Assembly: GCA_018698735.1 (NCBI GenBank) | Contig: JABIPD010000096.1 | Coordinates: forward strand, 1-17,880 | Source of the DNA: Candidatus Jacksonbacteria bacterium | GTDB lineage: Bacteria; Patescibacteriota; Patescibacteriia; UBA9629; GWA2-43-13 | Direction: 5' to 3' | DNA: 17,880 nt | Shown here: positions 1 through 6,033 of the stretch, one piece after another | Layout: each line of letters starts with the position of its first letter | Position numbering within the stretch: position 1 is the stretch's first letter | Notes under the pieces: generated by a model | Databases searched by the model: none | What the model was told of the DNA's origin: nothing | The model's input: the letters and a program-made list of their open reading frames with translations, nothing else | Made by a program: the position numbers and the translations under genes

Positions 1-504
1 ATTACAGCTGTAGACTTAATGGAGGCTATAAAAGAATTGCCAGTCGCAGCCGTAATGATACATGCTCGAAGTTACGAAAAGCCTTTTGACGGTGAAGCGG
101 ATAATGAAATAATTAAGGCCATTAGACCATTAGTAAAAGGAAAATTAATAGCGAACGGAGGTGTGCACACTCCGGAAGACGCTGAAAAGCTCATGGAGGG
201 AAGTGGCGCAGATGGAGTGGGGCTGGCTCGTGGGGTGTGGGGAAGTCCATGGCTCTTTAAGATGACGAAAGATTATTTAACAAATGGTTCGTATAAAGAG
301 CCTGCGTGGGCGGATAAAATAAAAATAATTCTGAGGCATGCAGAATTAGCGCTAGAGGCTAAAGGCGAATATGGGATTATAGAGATGCGAAAACATTTCA
401 GCCATTATATTAGGGGTTTTCCTGGAGCGAGTGCTGTTCGGCAAAAGCTCGTTCGGGTCTCTGCATTAAAAGATATAAAGAGTATTTTAGATTCGTCATT
501 CTGA
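1..504 (+). CDS. dus: tRNA-dihydrouridine synthase (DusB-like), C-terminal part
   Basis: Flavoenzyme that reduces uridine to dihydrouridine in the D-loop of tRNA. The gene enters from the left edge in frame 1, so its start and the catalytic cysteine lie outside the window; 167 codons remain before a TGA stop. The second half of the TIM barrel is visible: an HARS segment where the family usually has HGRT, then an FDGEAD stretch, the FMN-phosphate binding strand ANGGVHTPEDA, and GLARGVWGSPWLF, which corresponds to the GRGALGNPWIF signature. The helical C-terminal domain follows, with the typical MRKHFSHYIRGFPGA motif. The last codons (DSSF and stop) lie inside a dispersed repeat. A strong hairpin terminator begins about 45 nt after the stop. 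The family call is firm; the exact subfamily (DusB against another Dus) is inferred. Confidence 0.93.
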   Translation: MTAVDLMEAIKELPVAAVMIHARSYEKPFDGEADNEIIKAIRPLVKGKLIANGGVHTPEDAEKLMEGSGADGVGLARGVWGSPWLFKMTKDYLTNGSYKEPAWADKIKIILRHAELALEAKGEYGIIEMRKHFSHYIRGFPGASAVRQKLVRVSALKDIKSILDSSF

Positions 505-531
505 ACGAAGGCCCTGCTGAGTGAAGAATCT
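489..531. repeat. Dispersed repeat of the CATTCTGAACGAAG...GAAGAATCT type
   Basis: The stretch begins AGATTCGTCATTCTGAACGA and ends GTGAAGAATCT. The terminal AGATTC and GAATCT are inverted copies of each other. A very similar short element (CATTCTGAACGAAG(C/T)GAAGAATC) is scattered through many bacterial genomes, including Patescibacteria; that is recalled, not searched. About 10 nt (GCCCTGCTGA) appear to be inserted between the two halves. The left arm overlaps the 3' end of dus and supplies its TGA stop. Confidence 0.55.
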
Positions 532-547
532 CTTCAGAAATAGAGAG

Positions 548-587
548 AAAATAAACGGCTCACCACGTGAGCCGTTTATTTTTTTAA
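548..587 (+). terminator. Rho-independent terminator after dus
   Basis: Perfect hairpin with arms AAAATAAACGGCTCAC and GTGAGCCGTTTATTTT (548-563 with 567-582), a 3-nt CAC loop, and a T run that continues downstream. The A-rich left flank gives a TTTATTTT tail on the other strand, so it may also stop minus-strand transcription reading through from purF. Confidence 0.88.
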
Positions 588-663
588 CGAAAAAGGCTCA
601 CGCATCAGTTCAACTGTGGGCTCGCACTCCTTTCTGTTTAATTAGCTAAATTAAGTAAATACA

Positions 664-735
664 CATGGATTCCGACTCCCTCCAGAGGCGGGCAGGCGGG
701 GGCCCCATCACAAGGAGGGGGCACGAGGAATGACA
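664..735. repeat. Degenerate palindromic intergenic repeat (TGGATTCC...GGAATGACA ends)
   Basis: GC-rich stretch in an otherwise AT-rich spacer. It starts with ATGGATTCC and ends with GGAATGACA, and CCCTCC and GGAGGG form inner complementary arms. The ends resemble a common dispersed palindrome (TGGATTCCCGC...GCGGGAATGACA) found in many bacterial genomes; this is recalled and not searched. The core (GGCGGGCAGGCGGGGGCC) looks diverged or inserted. No gene is evident here; an ATG at 730 opens a short frame that only overlaps purF antisense. Confidence 0.45.
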
Positions 736-775
736 AAAAAAAGAACTCCCGGTGGTTCAAGGGCAACCACCGGGA
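734..775 (-). terminator. Rho-independent terminator after purF
   Basis: On the minus strand, arms CCCGGTGGTT and AACCACCGGG (774-765 with 757-748) form a perfect 10-bp stem, extended by one A-T pair, with a 7-nt loop. It is followed by GTTCTTTTTTTT. It sits 8 nt past the purF stop. Together with the dus terminator it separates the two convergent genes. Confidence 0.88.
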
Positions 776-782
776 ACATTAG

Positions 783-2399
783 CTATTCGCGTATCATGCA
801 GTCATGGCATGAATCACACATAGGCCGTATTACTTGCAGAATGTCGGTTTCAGGGAAGTACGCTGCGTTAACTCCAATCTCCTTGGCAATGCGAGTCGTG
901 TCTTCTTCGCACTGGGTAGCAAGAAGTTCCATCGGTTTTGCTATGTCAACTCCATGCTTGCAGCTGTTCACCACCATGGGGGCTGCAGACACAAAGTAGA
1001 CGCTAGCAACATGATCTTTGATGCGCCCAACGTTTTCTCTTAACGTTGTTCCACGCATAAGAGTATCATCTATTAGCACCACATGTATGAGAGTTGACGT
1101 GAATGCCTTCCCAAGACTTGCGAGAAGAGCGTTATCAACCAGAATCGATTCAGATAGACTCTGAACGAGACGCTCAACGCGCTCTACAATACTGACGCGT
1201 TTGTCGTCGGTCTGAATCGTACTCAGTAGTCCTGTGAGATCAGCGTCTTCGAGGCATTCCCTTAGGACCTCGGTGATGCGAATTCTTAGAGTATCTAAAT
1301 CGTCATCCTGGATGATGACTAGGACCTGTAGCAGTGAGTCTAGGTTTGCTGCCAGCTTTTTTCTTGCAACATCGGCTCGAGCGTCCTGAGTTGGTTGCAT
1401 AAAGCTGCGTTCATCTTCTGGGTAGTCTGGATCCCGAATAAAGACACGAACGAATGGGTGTCCCCATTCTTCAGCTGCTTGCTCAGCAAACGGAAGGGCA
1501 GACGCTGGTAAGCCGACCACTATGGTATTTGGACGCTTGGGGACAAACAGTTGCGCGAGTTTTTTGCCGATTTCTCGGCGAATATCGCCAACAGTTCTTC
1601 CATCTCCAAATATTACCGAATCTGGTCGGGCGTAATAGAAGTACTCTATTACACAATGCTGCGTGTTCGCAGCACAGGGTGTTTGTCTGGTTTGGAGGCC
1701 ATTGGTCCGGATAACCACGATTTGGCCAGGTAAAACAGGTCGTATATCCTGGGCTTGGAGATTCTCACGGTCCATCGAACGAGTCTCTGACGAAGCCACC
1801 CACCCTAGTCCGAGCCGACCATAAACGAGCGGATGGTATTTTCTTCCTTCGCAGGCAAGAATGAGAGTACCGTGAGTTGCAACGACCACCGAAATGGCTG
1901 CTTCGCCGTTCGTGAATTCGGTGATTTCTCTGATCGTGTATTCAACAGCCGCTGAGAGCGTTGAAACTGGAGCAAGAGAGATTAGTGCGACTATAACTTC
2001 GCTGTCCACATTGGAAGTGAAGGTATAGCCCCTTGCCTCAAGCAGAACTCGTAGTTGTCTGTATCCGGGGATGTTTCCGTTGTGCGATACTGCAAACGGA
2101 CTTCCTTGAAAGTCTCCAGTGAGAGGGGATACTTCAGAAAGACTGGAGTTGTCCCCAGCAGTCGCATATCTGAGATGTGTGATACCTACTTCTACGTGTT
2201 CATTGTCTGCTCGGTCAATCCAAGTATCAAACAACTCTTTGTATTTACCGACTACAGCGTGGCGCTGGACTGTTGTCTGGTTAAATACCATGACGCCAGA
2301 ACCTTCGCCGTTTCCTCTGTGCCTGATAGCTCCTGTCAGAAGTCGAAGAAACAGTAGGTTATCGCTAGTACCGATCACTCCTGCAATACCACAAGCCAT
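783..2399 (-). CDS. purF: Amidophosphoribosyltransferase (glutamine PRPP amidotransferase), with internal insertion
   Basis: First committed step of de novo purine synthesis: PRPP plus glutamine gives phosphoribosylamine. The start chosen is the ATG at 2399, 7 nt after a perfect AGGAGG; it places the nucleophile Cys at residue 3 (MACGIAG). The N-terminal Ntn glutaminase domain has HLRYAT (75-80), SHNGN (105-109) and SNVDSEV (129-135). The phosphoribosyltransferase domain has EYFYYARPDS (252-261) and the PRPP loop VLIDDTLMRGTT (441-452). Cys250, Cys480 and a C-terminal CDSCHDC (528-534) match the spacing of the [4Fe-4S] ligands in the Bacillus-type enzyme. At 538 residues it is longer than the usual 460-510. 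The excess is an insertion at about 355-433, just before the PRPP loop. No other purine gene lies nearby. Base composition and ribosome binding site differ from the neighbours, suggesting acquisition by transfer. Family call is firm; the pathway role in this organism is uncertain. Confidence 0.9.
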   Translation of the reverse strand: MACGIAGVIGTSDNLLFLRLLTGAIRHRGNGEGSGVMVFNQTTVQRHAVVGKYKELFDTWIDRADNEHVEVGITHLRYATAGDNSSLSEVSPLTGDFQGSPFAVSHNGNIPGYRQLRVLLEARGYTFTSNVDSEVIVALISLAPVSTLSAAVEYTIREITEFTNGEAAISVVVATHGTLILACEGRKYHPLVYGRLGLGWVASSETRSMDRENLQAQDIRPVLPGQIVVIRTNGLQTRQTPCAANTQHCVIEYFYYARPDSVIFGDGRTVGDIRREIGKKLAQLFVPKRPNTIVVGLPASALPFAEQAAEEWGHPFVRVFIRDPDYPEDERSFMQPTQDARADVARKKLAANLDSLLQVLVIIQDDDLDTLRIRITEVLRECLEDADLTGLLSTIQTDDKRVSIVERVERLVQSLSESILVDNALLASLGKAFTSTLIHVVLIDDTLMRGTTLRENVGRIKDHVASVYFVSAAPMVVNSCKHGVDIAKPMELLATQCEEDTTRIAKEIGVNAAYFPETDILQVIRPMCDSCHDCMIRE

Positions 2400-2406
2400 G
2401 ATGATT

Positions 2407-2412
2407 CCTCCT
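2407..2412 (-). promoter_or_regulatory. Strong Shine-Dalgarno sequence of purF
   Basis: AGGAGG on the minus strand, 7 nt before the ATG at 2399. It decides the start against an upstream in-frame ATG at 2483, which would add 28 unrelated residues and has no such site. It is the only consensus ribosome binding site I found in front of any gene in the window. Confidence 0.85.
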
Positions 2413-2492
2413 GTAAGAATGTACGAGTTGATCTGTGGTGAGAACTGAAGTCCTCGTGGATTGCTTTGTAAAAAACAATTCATGAAAGCTTC

Positions 2493-2498
2493 AGTATA
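2493..2498 (-). promoter_or_regulatory. Possible -10 element for purF
   Basis: TATACT on the minus strand (5 of 6 to consensus), just upstream of a roughly 85-nt leader to the ATG at 2399. No convincing -35 is present; the upstream sequence is a G-rich repeat. I see no known riboswitch fold in the leader. Confidence 0.25.
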
Positions 2499-2501
2499 CC
2501 G

Positions 2502-2587
2502 CCCCCTAACCCCCTCCTACTCTAGGAGGGGGGACTGCAAAGGCCATTTAGGAAACATAGTGCAGGCAGTTATACATTAGGAGGGGG
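2502..2587. repeat. GC-rich intergenic repeat between cysS and purF
   Basis: CCCCCTCCT (2510-2518) and AGGAGGGGG (2524-2532) form a perfect 9-bp hairpin with a 5-nt loop. A second AGGAGGGGG copy lies at 2579-2587, and the same 9-mer occurs at 713-721 on the far side of purF. The remainder of the spacer holds no gene that I can see. Confidence 0.5.
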
Positions 2588-2589
2588 AT

Positions 2590-2623
2590 AAATAAAAAAT
2601 CGCAGGTTTGCCTACGATTTTTT
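2590..2623 (-). terminator. Rho-independent terminator overlapping the cysS stop
   Basis: On the minus strand AAAAAATCGTAGG (2623-2611) pairs with CCTGCGATTTTTT (2606-2594) through one G-U wobble and a 4-nt loop, and the transcript continues TATTT. The TAG stop of cysS lies within the ascending arm, so the A-rich arm also codes for the last Lys and Ser residues of the protein. Confidence 0.85.
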
Positions 2624-4021
2624 CTTGGTTTCTTGTCCTGTGTCGGTGTCCCGTACTTCTACATTAAATTTGGATTCGATTTCTTTTCGTAATGTGTCGG
2701 CTGCTTTAAAATCTTTGCTGTCTCGAGCTTTTTGTCGCTCGTCAAGAAGGTCTTGGAGTTCTTTGTTCTCTTGTAGAGACGGGGTTAACCCCGTCTCTAC
2801 GTTAAGACCAAGAATGCGGTCGACATCAGAAATCCAATCAACAACTTGTTTCCCAAAAAGTTTGTTTGTATTTATTTCTTTTATTGCCTCGAACATGATT
2901 CCAAGTGCTTTCGAAATATTCAAATCATCATTCAATGCCTGTATCATATCTTTTGTTGCTTGTTCTGTTATGCTCGAAGAGTCTTCATCTTTGCCTTGTG
3001 ATTGATACAGCACCTCTTGAATGCGATTGATTGCTTCTTTCGATGCTTTTAAGGAATCTTCGGTAAAGTTAAGAGGCTGTCGATAGTGAGTAGAGATTAA
3101 AAGATAGCGAATAGCTTCTGGAGTATGGCCTTTGCCTAATACGTCCCGAAGCGTATGAAAATTTCCTAATGACTTAGACATTTTCTCGCCTTCTACCTGA
3201 AGATAGCCATTATGAAACCAAATATTAATAGGGGTTTCTTCTCCATAGCCTGCTACATTCTGTGCGATTTCGTCTTCATGATGCGGGAACTTAAGGTCTA
3301 TTCCACCGGTATGAATATCAAAAGGCATTTCAAGCGTATCGTGGCTCATAGCAGAGCATTCTATATGCCAGCCTGGTCTGCCTGGAAGTTGATCTCCTTT
3401 TACCTCGAAATCCCATGAAGGCTCGCCATCTTTATGTTTTTTCCATAAAGCAAAATCTTGGGCAGATTCTTTTTCATACTGGTCGGCATCTATTCTTGCG
3501 CCATCTTTAAACCCTTCCATGTCGATGTTCGTCAAAACACCGTAGGTGTTTTTTGCTGAATATTTTTTTACATCAAAATAAATAGATCCATCTTTTACAT
3601 ACCCAAAGCCGTTTTCTATAATAGACACAATAAGCTTTTGCATTTCTGGAATGTACTCGCTTGCGCGGGTTATGGTGTCTGGTTCTACAATATTGAGAGT
3701 TCGGTAGTCTTCAAAAAAAGCTGCCTCATATTTTTCTCCAAATTTTTCTAGTGCCTCCATTGGGTCAGTATCTGGAAATTGCTTTTGCGAGCCAGCAATC
3801 ATTTTGTCGTCTACATCGGTAATATTCATGACATGGTTTACGGAAAAGTCTTTGTAGGAAAGATATCGCTTTAAAAGATCGGCAGACAAAAGTGCTCGGA
3901 AATTTCCTATATGCGCGAAGTCGTAGACTGTCGGTCCGCAGGTATACATTCGGATTGTTTTGCCATCGAGAGGTTTTACTTCTTCTGTTTCTTTGGTTCT
4001 AGAATTGTAGAGCTTAAACAT
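2612..4021 (-). CDS. cysS: Cysteinyl-tRNA synthetase
   Basis: Charges tRNA-Cys with cysteine in the cytoplasm; class I aminoacyl-tRNA synthetase. The protein has 469 residues, a normal length. Visible motifs are the Zn-binding Cys28 in YTCGPTVYD, the HIGH signature as HIGN (37-40), Cys222 in the WHIECSA segment, His247 and Glu251 in GGIDLKFPHHEDE, and KMSKS (280-284). The C-terminal helical tRNA-binding region carries the conserved LLDERQKARDSKDFKAADTLR (425-445). Between catalytic and C-terminal parts, residues 408-416 are encoded by a perfect 28-bp palindrome, apparently an in-frame repeat insertion. The ATG at 4021 has no Shine-Dalgarno sequence. A weak hairpin separates it from corA upstream and a strong terminator overlaps its end, so it may be transcribed separately or by read-through. 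Confidence 0.97.
   Translation of the reverse strand: MFKLYNSRTKETEEVKPLDGKTIRMYTCGPTVYDFAHIGNFRALLSADLLKRYLSYKDFSVNHVMNITDVDDKMIAGSQKQFPDTDPMEALEKFGEKYEAAFFEDYRTLNIVEPDTITRASEYIPEMQKLIVSIIENGFGYVKDGSIYFDVKKYSAKNTYGVLTNIDMEGFKDGARIDADQYEKESAQDFALWKKHKDGEPSWDFEVKGDQLPGRPGWHIECSAMSHDTLEMPFDIHTGGIDLKFPHHEDEIAQNVAGYGEETPINIWFHNGYLQVEGEKMSKSLGNFHTLRDVLGKGHTPEAIRYLLISTHYRQPLNFTEDSLKASKEAINRIQEVLYQSQGKDEDSSSITEQATKDMIQALNDDLNISKALGIMFEAIKEINTNKLFGKQVVDWISDVDRILGLNVETGLTPSLQENKELQDLLDERQKARDSKDFKAADTLRKEIESKFNVEVRDTDTGQETKKKS
2773..2800. repeat. Perfect 28-bp palindrome inside cysS
   Basis: Each strand reads GTAGAGACGGGGTT followed by its exact reverse complement, with TTAA at the centre. It is read through in frame as VETGLTPSL plus the first base of the next Gln codon. 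Palindromes with a GTAGAGACG half-site are known as dispersed repeats in several bacterial groups (recalled, not searched). Confidence 0.9.
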
Positions 4022-4030
4022 ACAGAATCA

Positions 4031-4063
4031 ACAATTAAAAAAGAGGGAATACCCCTCAATTGT
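4031..4063 (-). terminator. Probable terminator after corA
   Basis: On the minus strand GAGGG and CCCTC (4057-4053 with 4047-4043) form a 5-bp stem with a 5-nt loop, followed directly by TTTTTT. The outer ACAATT and AATTGT arms could extend the structure around the T run. It sits between the corA stop and the cysS start. The short stem makes it weaker than the other terminators here. Confidence 0.6.
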
Positions 4064-4087
4064 AGCAGTGGCTTCAGATAGTGCAAG

Positions 4088-5029
4088 CTATTTTAGCCAC
4101 TTTTTTCGTACAAAGAAAATAAGTATAGCCATAATTACAATGAATTCAATAAACATTACAATCCAGAAGCTGTTTTCGCTATTTATAAACGGCCTGCCTC
4201 CGTCTGCCCCCATACTAAACCAAGCTGCAACAAGCGTAAGCGAGAAGATAATAATTGAAAACATAGTAAGTGTTTTCATAATATCGTTCATTTGGTCGTT
4301 TTGGATTGATTCGTTGGTTTCGTGCAGCGCATTGATGGTTTCTCTATGGGTTTCTATTAAATCCCAAATTTGCTTGGTCTGCTCTATAAGATCTATGTAA
4401 TATGGCGCCATTATAGAGGTTCTTAAATACGGCTTTTTTGTTTCGGTGAATTTTTTAAGAATGTTTTTGTGCGAGCCGAGCGTTCTTCTAAAATTAACAA
4501 TGTTTCTTTTAACTCCTAACAATTCTCGTGCCATCTTTTTTTCTTTCTTACCATTAAATAAATGTTTTTCTATATCGCTAATGTCTTCGCTCATGTGGTC
4601 GAGCATTGGCAGACAATAGTCGAGAAGTTTTTTTATTATAATATAAAGCAGAACAGCCGATGTTTTGTTTTTTGGAGGTAGCGAGAAGGTTTTGTCGGTG
4701 TTTACAATGGTGTCCATGTCCATGAGCGGCTTAAGAAGGTTGTCGTGGACAGTGTAGAGAGTGTCTTTTGTAATAATAAAATCGACTTCAGCGGCTTCTA
4801 TTGTTCTTGTTGATTTATTATATAAAGGGAAAAGCAATGCAATAAAAGCATAATTATCCGCAATATCAATTTTAGGATGCTGTGCTTTACCTCTGCAATC
4901 TTCGTAGTGAAGGGGGTGAAAATCACTTTTCGATTCTAACCAGGCAACTTCCTCTCTGCCGGTTTTTTTAATATTTATCCACTCGTGATTTTTTAGTTTG
5001 AGTTTTTTTATGTTTTTTTTCTGACTCAT
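4088..5029 (-). CDS. corA: CorA-superfamily divalent cation channel, GMN motif altered
   Basis: Homopentameric inner-membrane channel family for Mg2+ and related divalent cations. The protein has 313 residues. A soluble N-terminal domain (about 1-130) is followed by the long helical stalk, and two membrane segments close the C-terminus (about 252-271 and 287-307), ending in basic RKKWLK. The segment SLTLVAAWF marks the end of the first membrane helix. Where the family has YGMN the sequence reads FSMG (271-274), followed by ADGGRPF; both the Gly and the Asn of the signature are replaced. The gene starts 5 nt after the stop of the unrecognised pilus-locus gene upstream, with no Shine-Dalgarno, so it is very likely the last gene of the pilus operon. 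The fold assignment is good; Mg2+ selectivity cannot be assumed with the filter residues changed. Confidence 0.85.
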   Translation of the reverse strand: MSQKKNIKKLKLKNHEWINIKKTGREEVAWLESKSDFHPLHYEDCRGKAQHPKIDIADNYAFIALLFPLYNKSTRTIEAAEVDFIITKDTLYTVHDNLLKPLMDMDTIVNTDKTFSLPPKNKTSAVLLYIIIKKLLDYCLPMLDHMSEDISDIEKHLFNGKKEKKMARELLGVKRNIVNFRRTLGSHKNILKKFTETKKPYLRTSIMAPYYIDLIEQTKQIWDLIETHRETINALHETNESIQNDQMNDIMKTLTMFSIIIFSLTLVAAWFSMGADGGRPFINSENSFWIVMFIEFIVIMAILIFFVRKKWLK

Positions 5030-5034
5030 ACATT

Positions 5035-5466
5035 TTATTGAACAAGCTTTATGTTGCTAGGGGAGAGCGGTGGTGCCTCGGAATTGGATTCCGAAAGAAG
5101 CGGAGCGTTTTCGGTTATAACTGCTTGCGGCCCTTCCCTTGACTCAAGGAATTTTTTTATATTTCTATGTTTTTCTAAATCTACTTTCTCTGTAGCAACT
5201 TCCTGCCTAAGAACAACAATAGCATTTGCTTCTACAAGCGAGAGATATACATTATTGTACAAGAAAATTACTAATCCGACAAAAATAATCCCCACAAAAG
5301 TCATAACAATCGCCCTGACATTTCGAAAAAAATTGTCGTTTAATTTTTGAATTCCACGAGAAATTTTGGGCGAACTTAATAAGTCCTCAACCATTGCTGG
5401 GTGTTTAGGAGCGGTTGATTCTTCTATGGGCTCCTTTTTAGGTTGTGCAGGGGGCTGTTGTTTCAT
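5035..5466 (-). CDS. Unrecognised single-pass membrane protein at the PilP position
   Basis: I do not recognise this 143-residue protein. It starts with a Pro/Lys/Glu-rich cytoplasmic segment (1-50) that ends in FFRNVR. One membrane helix follows (about 51-72), then a charged, helix-forming stretch (about 80-110, with RQEVATEKVDLEKH), and a Pro/Ser-rich tail. The start chosen is the ATG at 5466, which overlaps the end of the pilO-like gene by 29 nt; the frame stays open to an ATG at 5562, but that would overlap pilO by 125 nt. Its place after pilM, pilN and pilO is where Gram-negative bacteria carry the lipoprotein gene pilP. However, there is no lipobox, and the membrane helix is internal. 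It may be a structural substitute that contacts PilN and PilO; this is inferred from position only. corA follows 5 nt later. Confidence 0.7.
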   Translation of the reverse strand: MKQQPPAQPKKEPIEESTAPKHPAMVEDLLSSPKISRGIQKLNDNFFRNVRAIVMTFVGIIFVGLVIFLYNNVYLSLVEANAIVVLRQEVATEKVDLEKHRNIKKFLESREGPQAVITENAPLLSESNSEAPPLSPSNIKLVQ

Positions 5467-6028
5467 AATCTTGAGAGTAAGTTGTCCAATACGATGTAGC
5501 TTGTAATTGAGCTTGGAATGGCGCGCTGGTGCTGTTTTGAGGAATGGACCGTATCGAGACATCTGAGAGTGAAATAAGGAATTGAGCGGTTTCTAGTTCT
5601 TTTATAAAGACCTGTATATCTGTGTAGTCACCTGCAAGAGAAAGCGACGCTTGAATTGGAACAAGTGAATTTTCAGAAGCTGTTGCCAGTGTGTTTTCTA
5701 GCGCTCCAAGAGAAAGTTGGAGAGAAAGATTGTTTTGTAAAGCAAGCGATTCTAGGTGGGTAATAAATTCAAGTTGTTTGTCTGGATTTATAAAAAGTGA
5801 TTGTATGGCATTATAATCTTTTTCAACATTGGCTAGCTGGCAACGAACAATTCGAAAAAACTGTCCTTTTTCATAAAGTTTTTCGAGCTCGGTTCTTTGT
5901 TCTGTAATAGCACCATTCATAGCATTGATGTCTTTGATAACAGGAAGAAGAATTGCAAATGCAAAGAACCCTACAAGAAGGCAGATAATGGTAATTTGGA
6001 CTGCAAGTCGTTTTCGGTTCGATGTCAT
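5438..6028 (-). CDS. pilO: PilO-like pilus inner-membrane alignment protein
   Basis: Partner of PilN in the inner-membrane alignment subcomplex of the type IV pilus. The protein has 196 residues: a short basic N-terminus (MTSNRKR), one membrane helix (about 9-30), a coiled-coil stretch (about 33-75) with charged residues, then a compact alpha/beta domain with the pattern expected for PilO (strand LVPIQASLSLAGDY, helix DIQVFIKELETAQF, strand FQAQLQATSYWT). This order is the usual PilO layout of helix, coiled coil and ferredoxin-like fold. It lies 5 nt after the pilN stop, and its end overlaps the next gene. Sequence is poorly conserved in this family, so the call depends on topology and gene order (pilM-pilN-pilO). 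Confidence 0.8.
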   Translation of the reverse strand: MTSNRKRLAVQITIICLLVGFFAFAILLPVIKDINAMNGAITEQRTELEKLYEKGQFFRIVRCQLANVEKDYNAIQSLFINPDKQLEFITHLESLALQNNLSLQLSLGALENTLATASENSLVPIQASLSLAGDYTDIQVFIKELETAQFLISLSDVSIRSIPQNSTSAPFQAQLQATSYWTTYSQDYETTAPCTT

Positions 6029-6033
6029 AAGCG

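Noticed and set aside
590..660. Possible tRNA gene (contains GTTCAAC, like a T-loop)
   Set aside because: No cloverleaf with a matching acceptor stem or anticodon arm can be formed.
730..999. Plus-strand open frame of 89 codons over the end of purF
   Set aside because: It begins in the repeat and terminator and lies antisense to the conserved PurF C-terminus; the translation has no family features.
2400..2483. Longer purF start at 2483
   Set aside because: The added 28 residues match nothing in PurF and would bury the nucleophile Cys; the AGGAGG in front of 2399 decides the start.
2400..2492. Purine- or PRPP-type riboswitch in the purF leader
   Set aside because: I could not see the conserved loop sequences of any such class; only a strong Shine-Dalgarno site is evident.
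5467..5562. Longer start for the protein after pilO
   Set aside because: It would overlap pilO by 125 nt; the ATG at 5466 reduces this to 29 nt and begins a plausible cytoplasmic tail.
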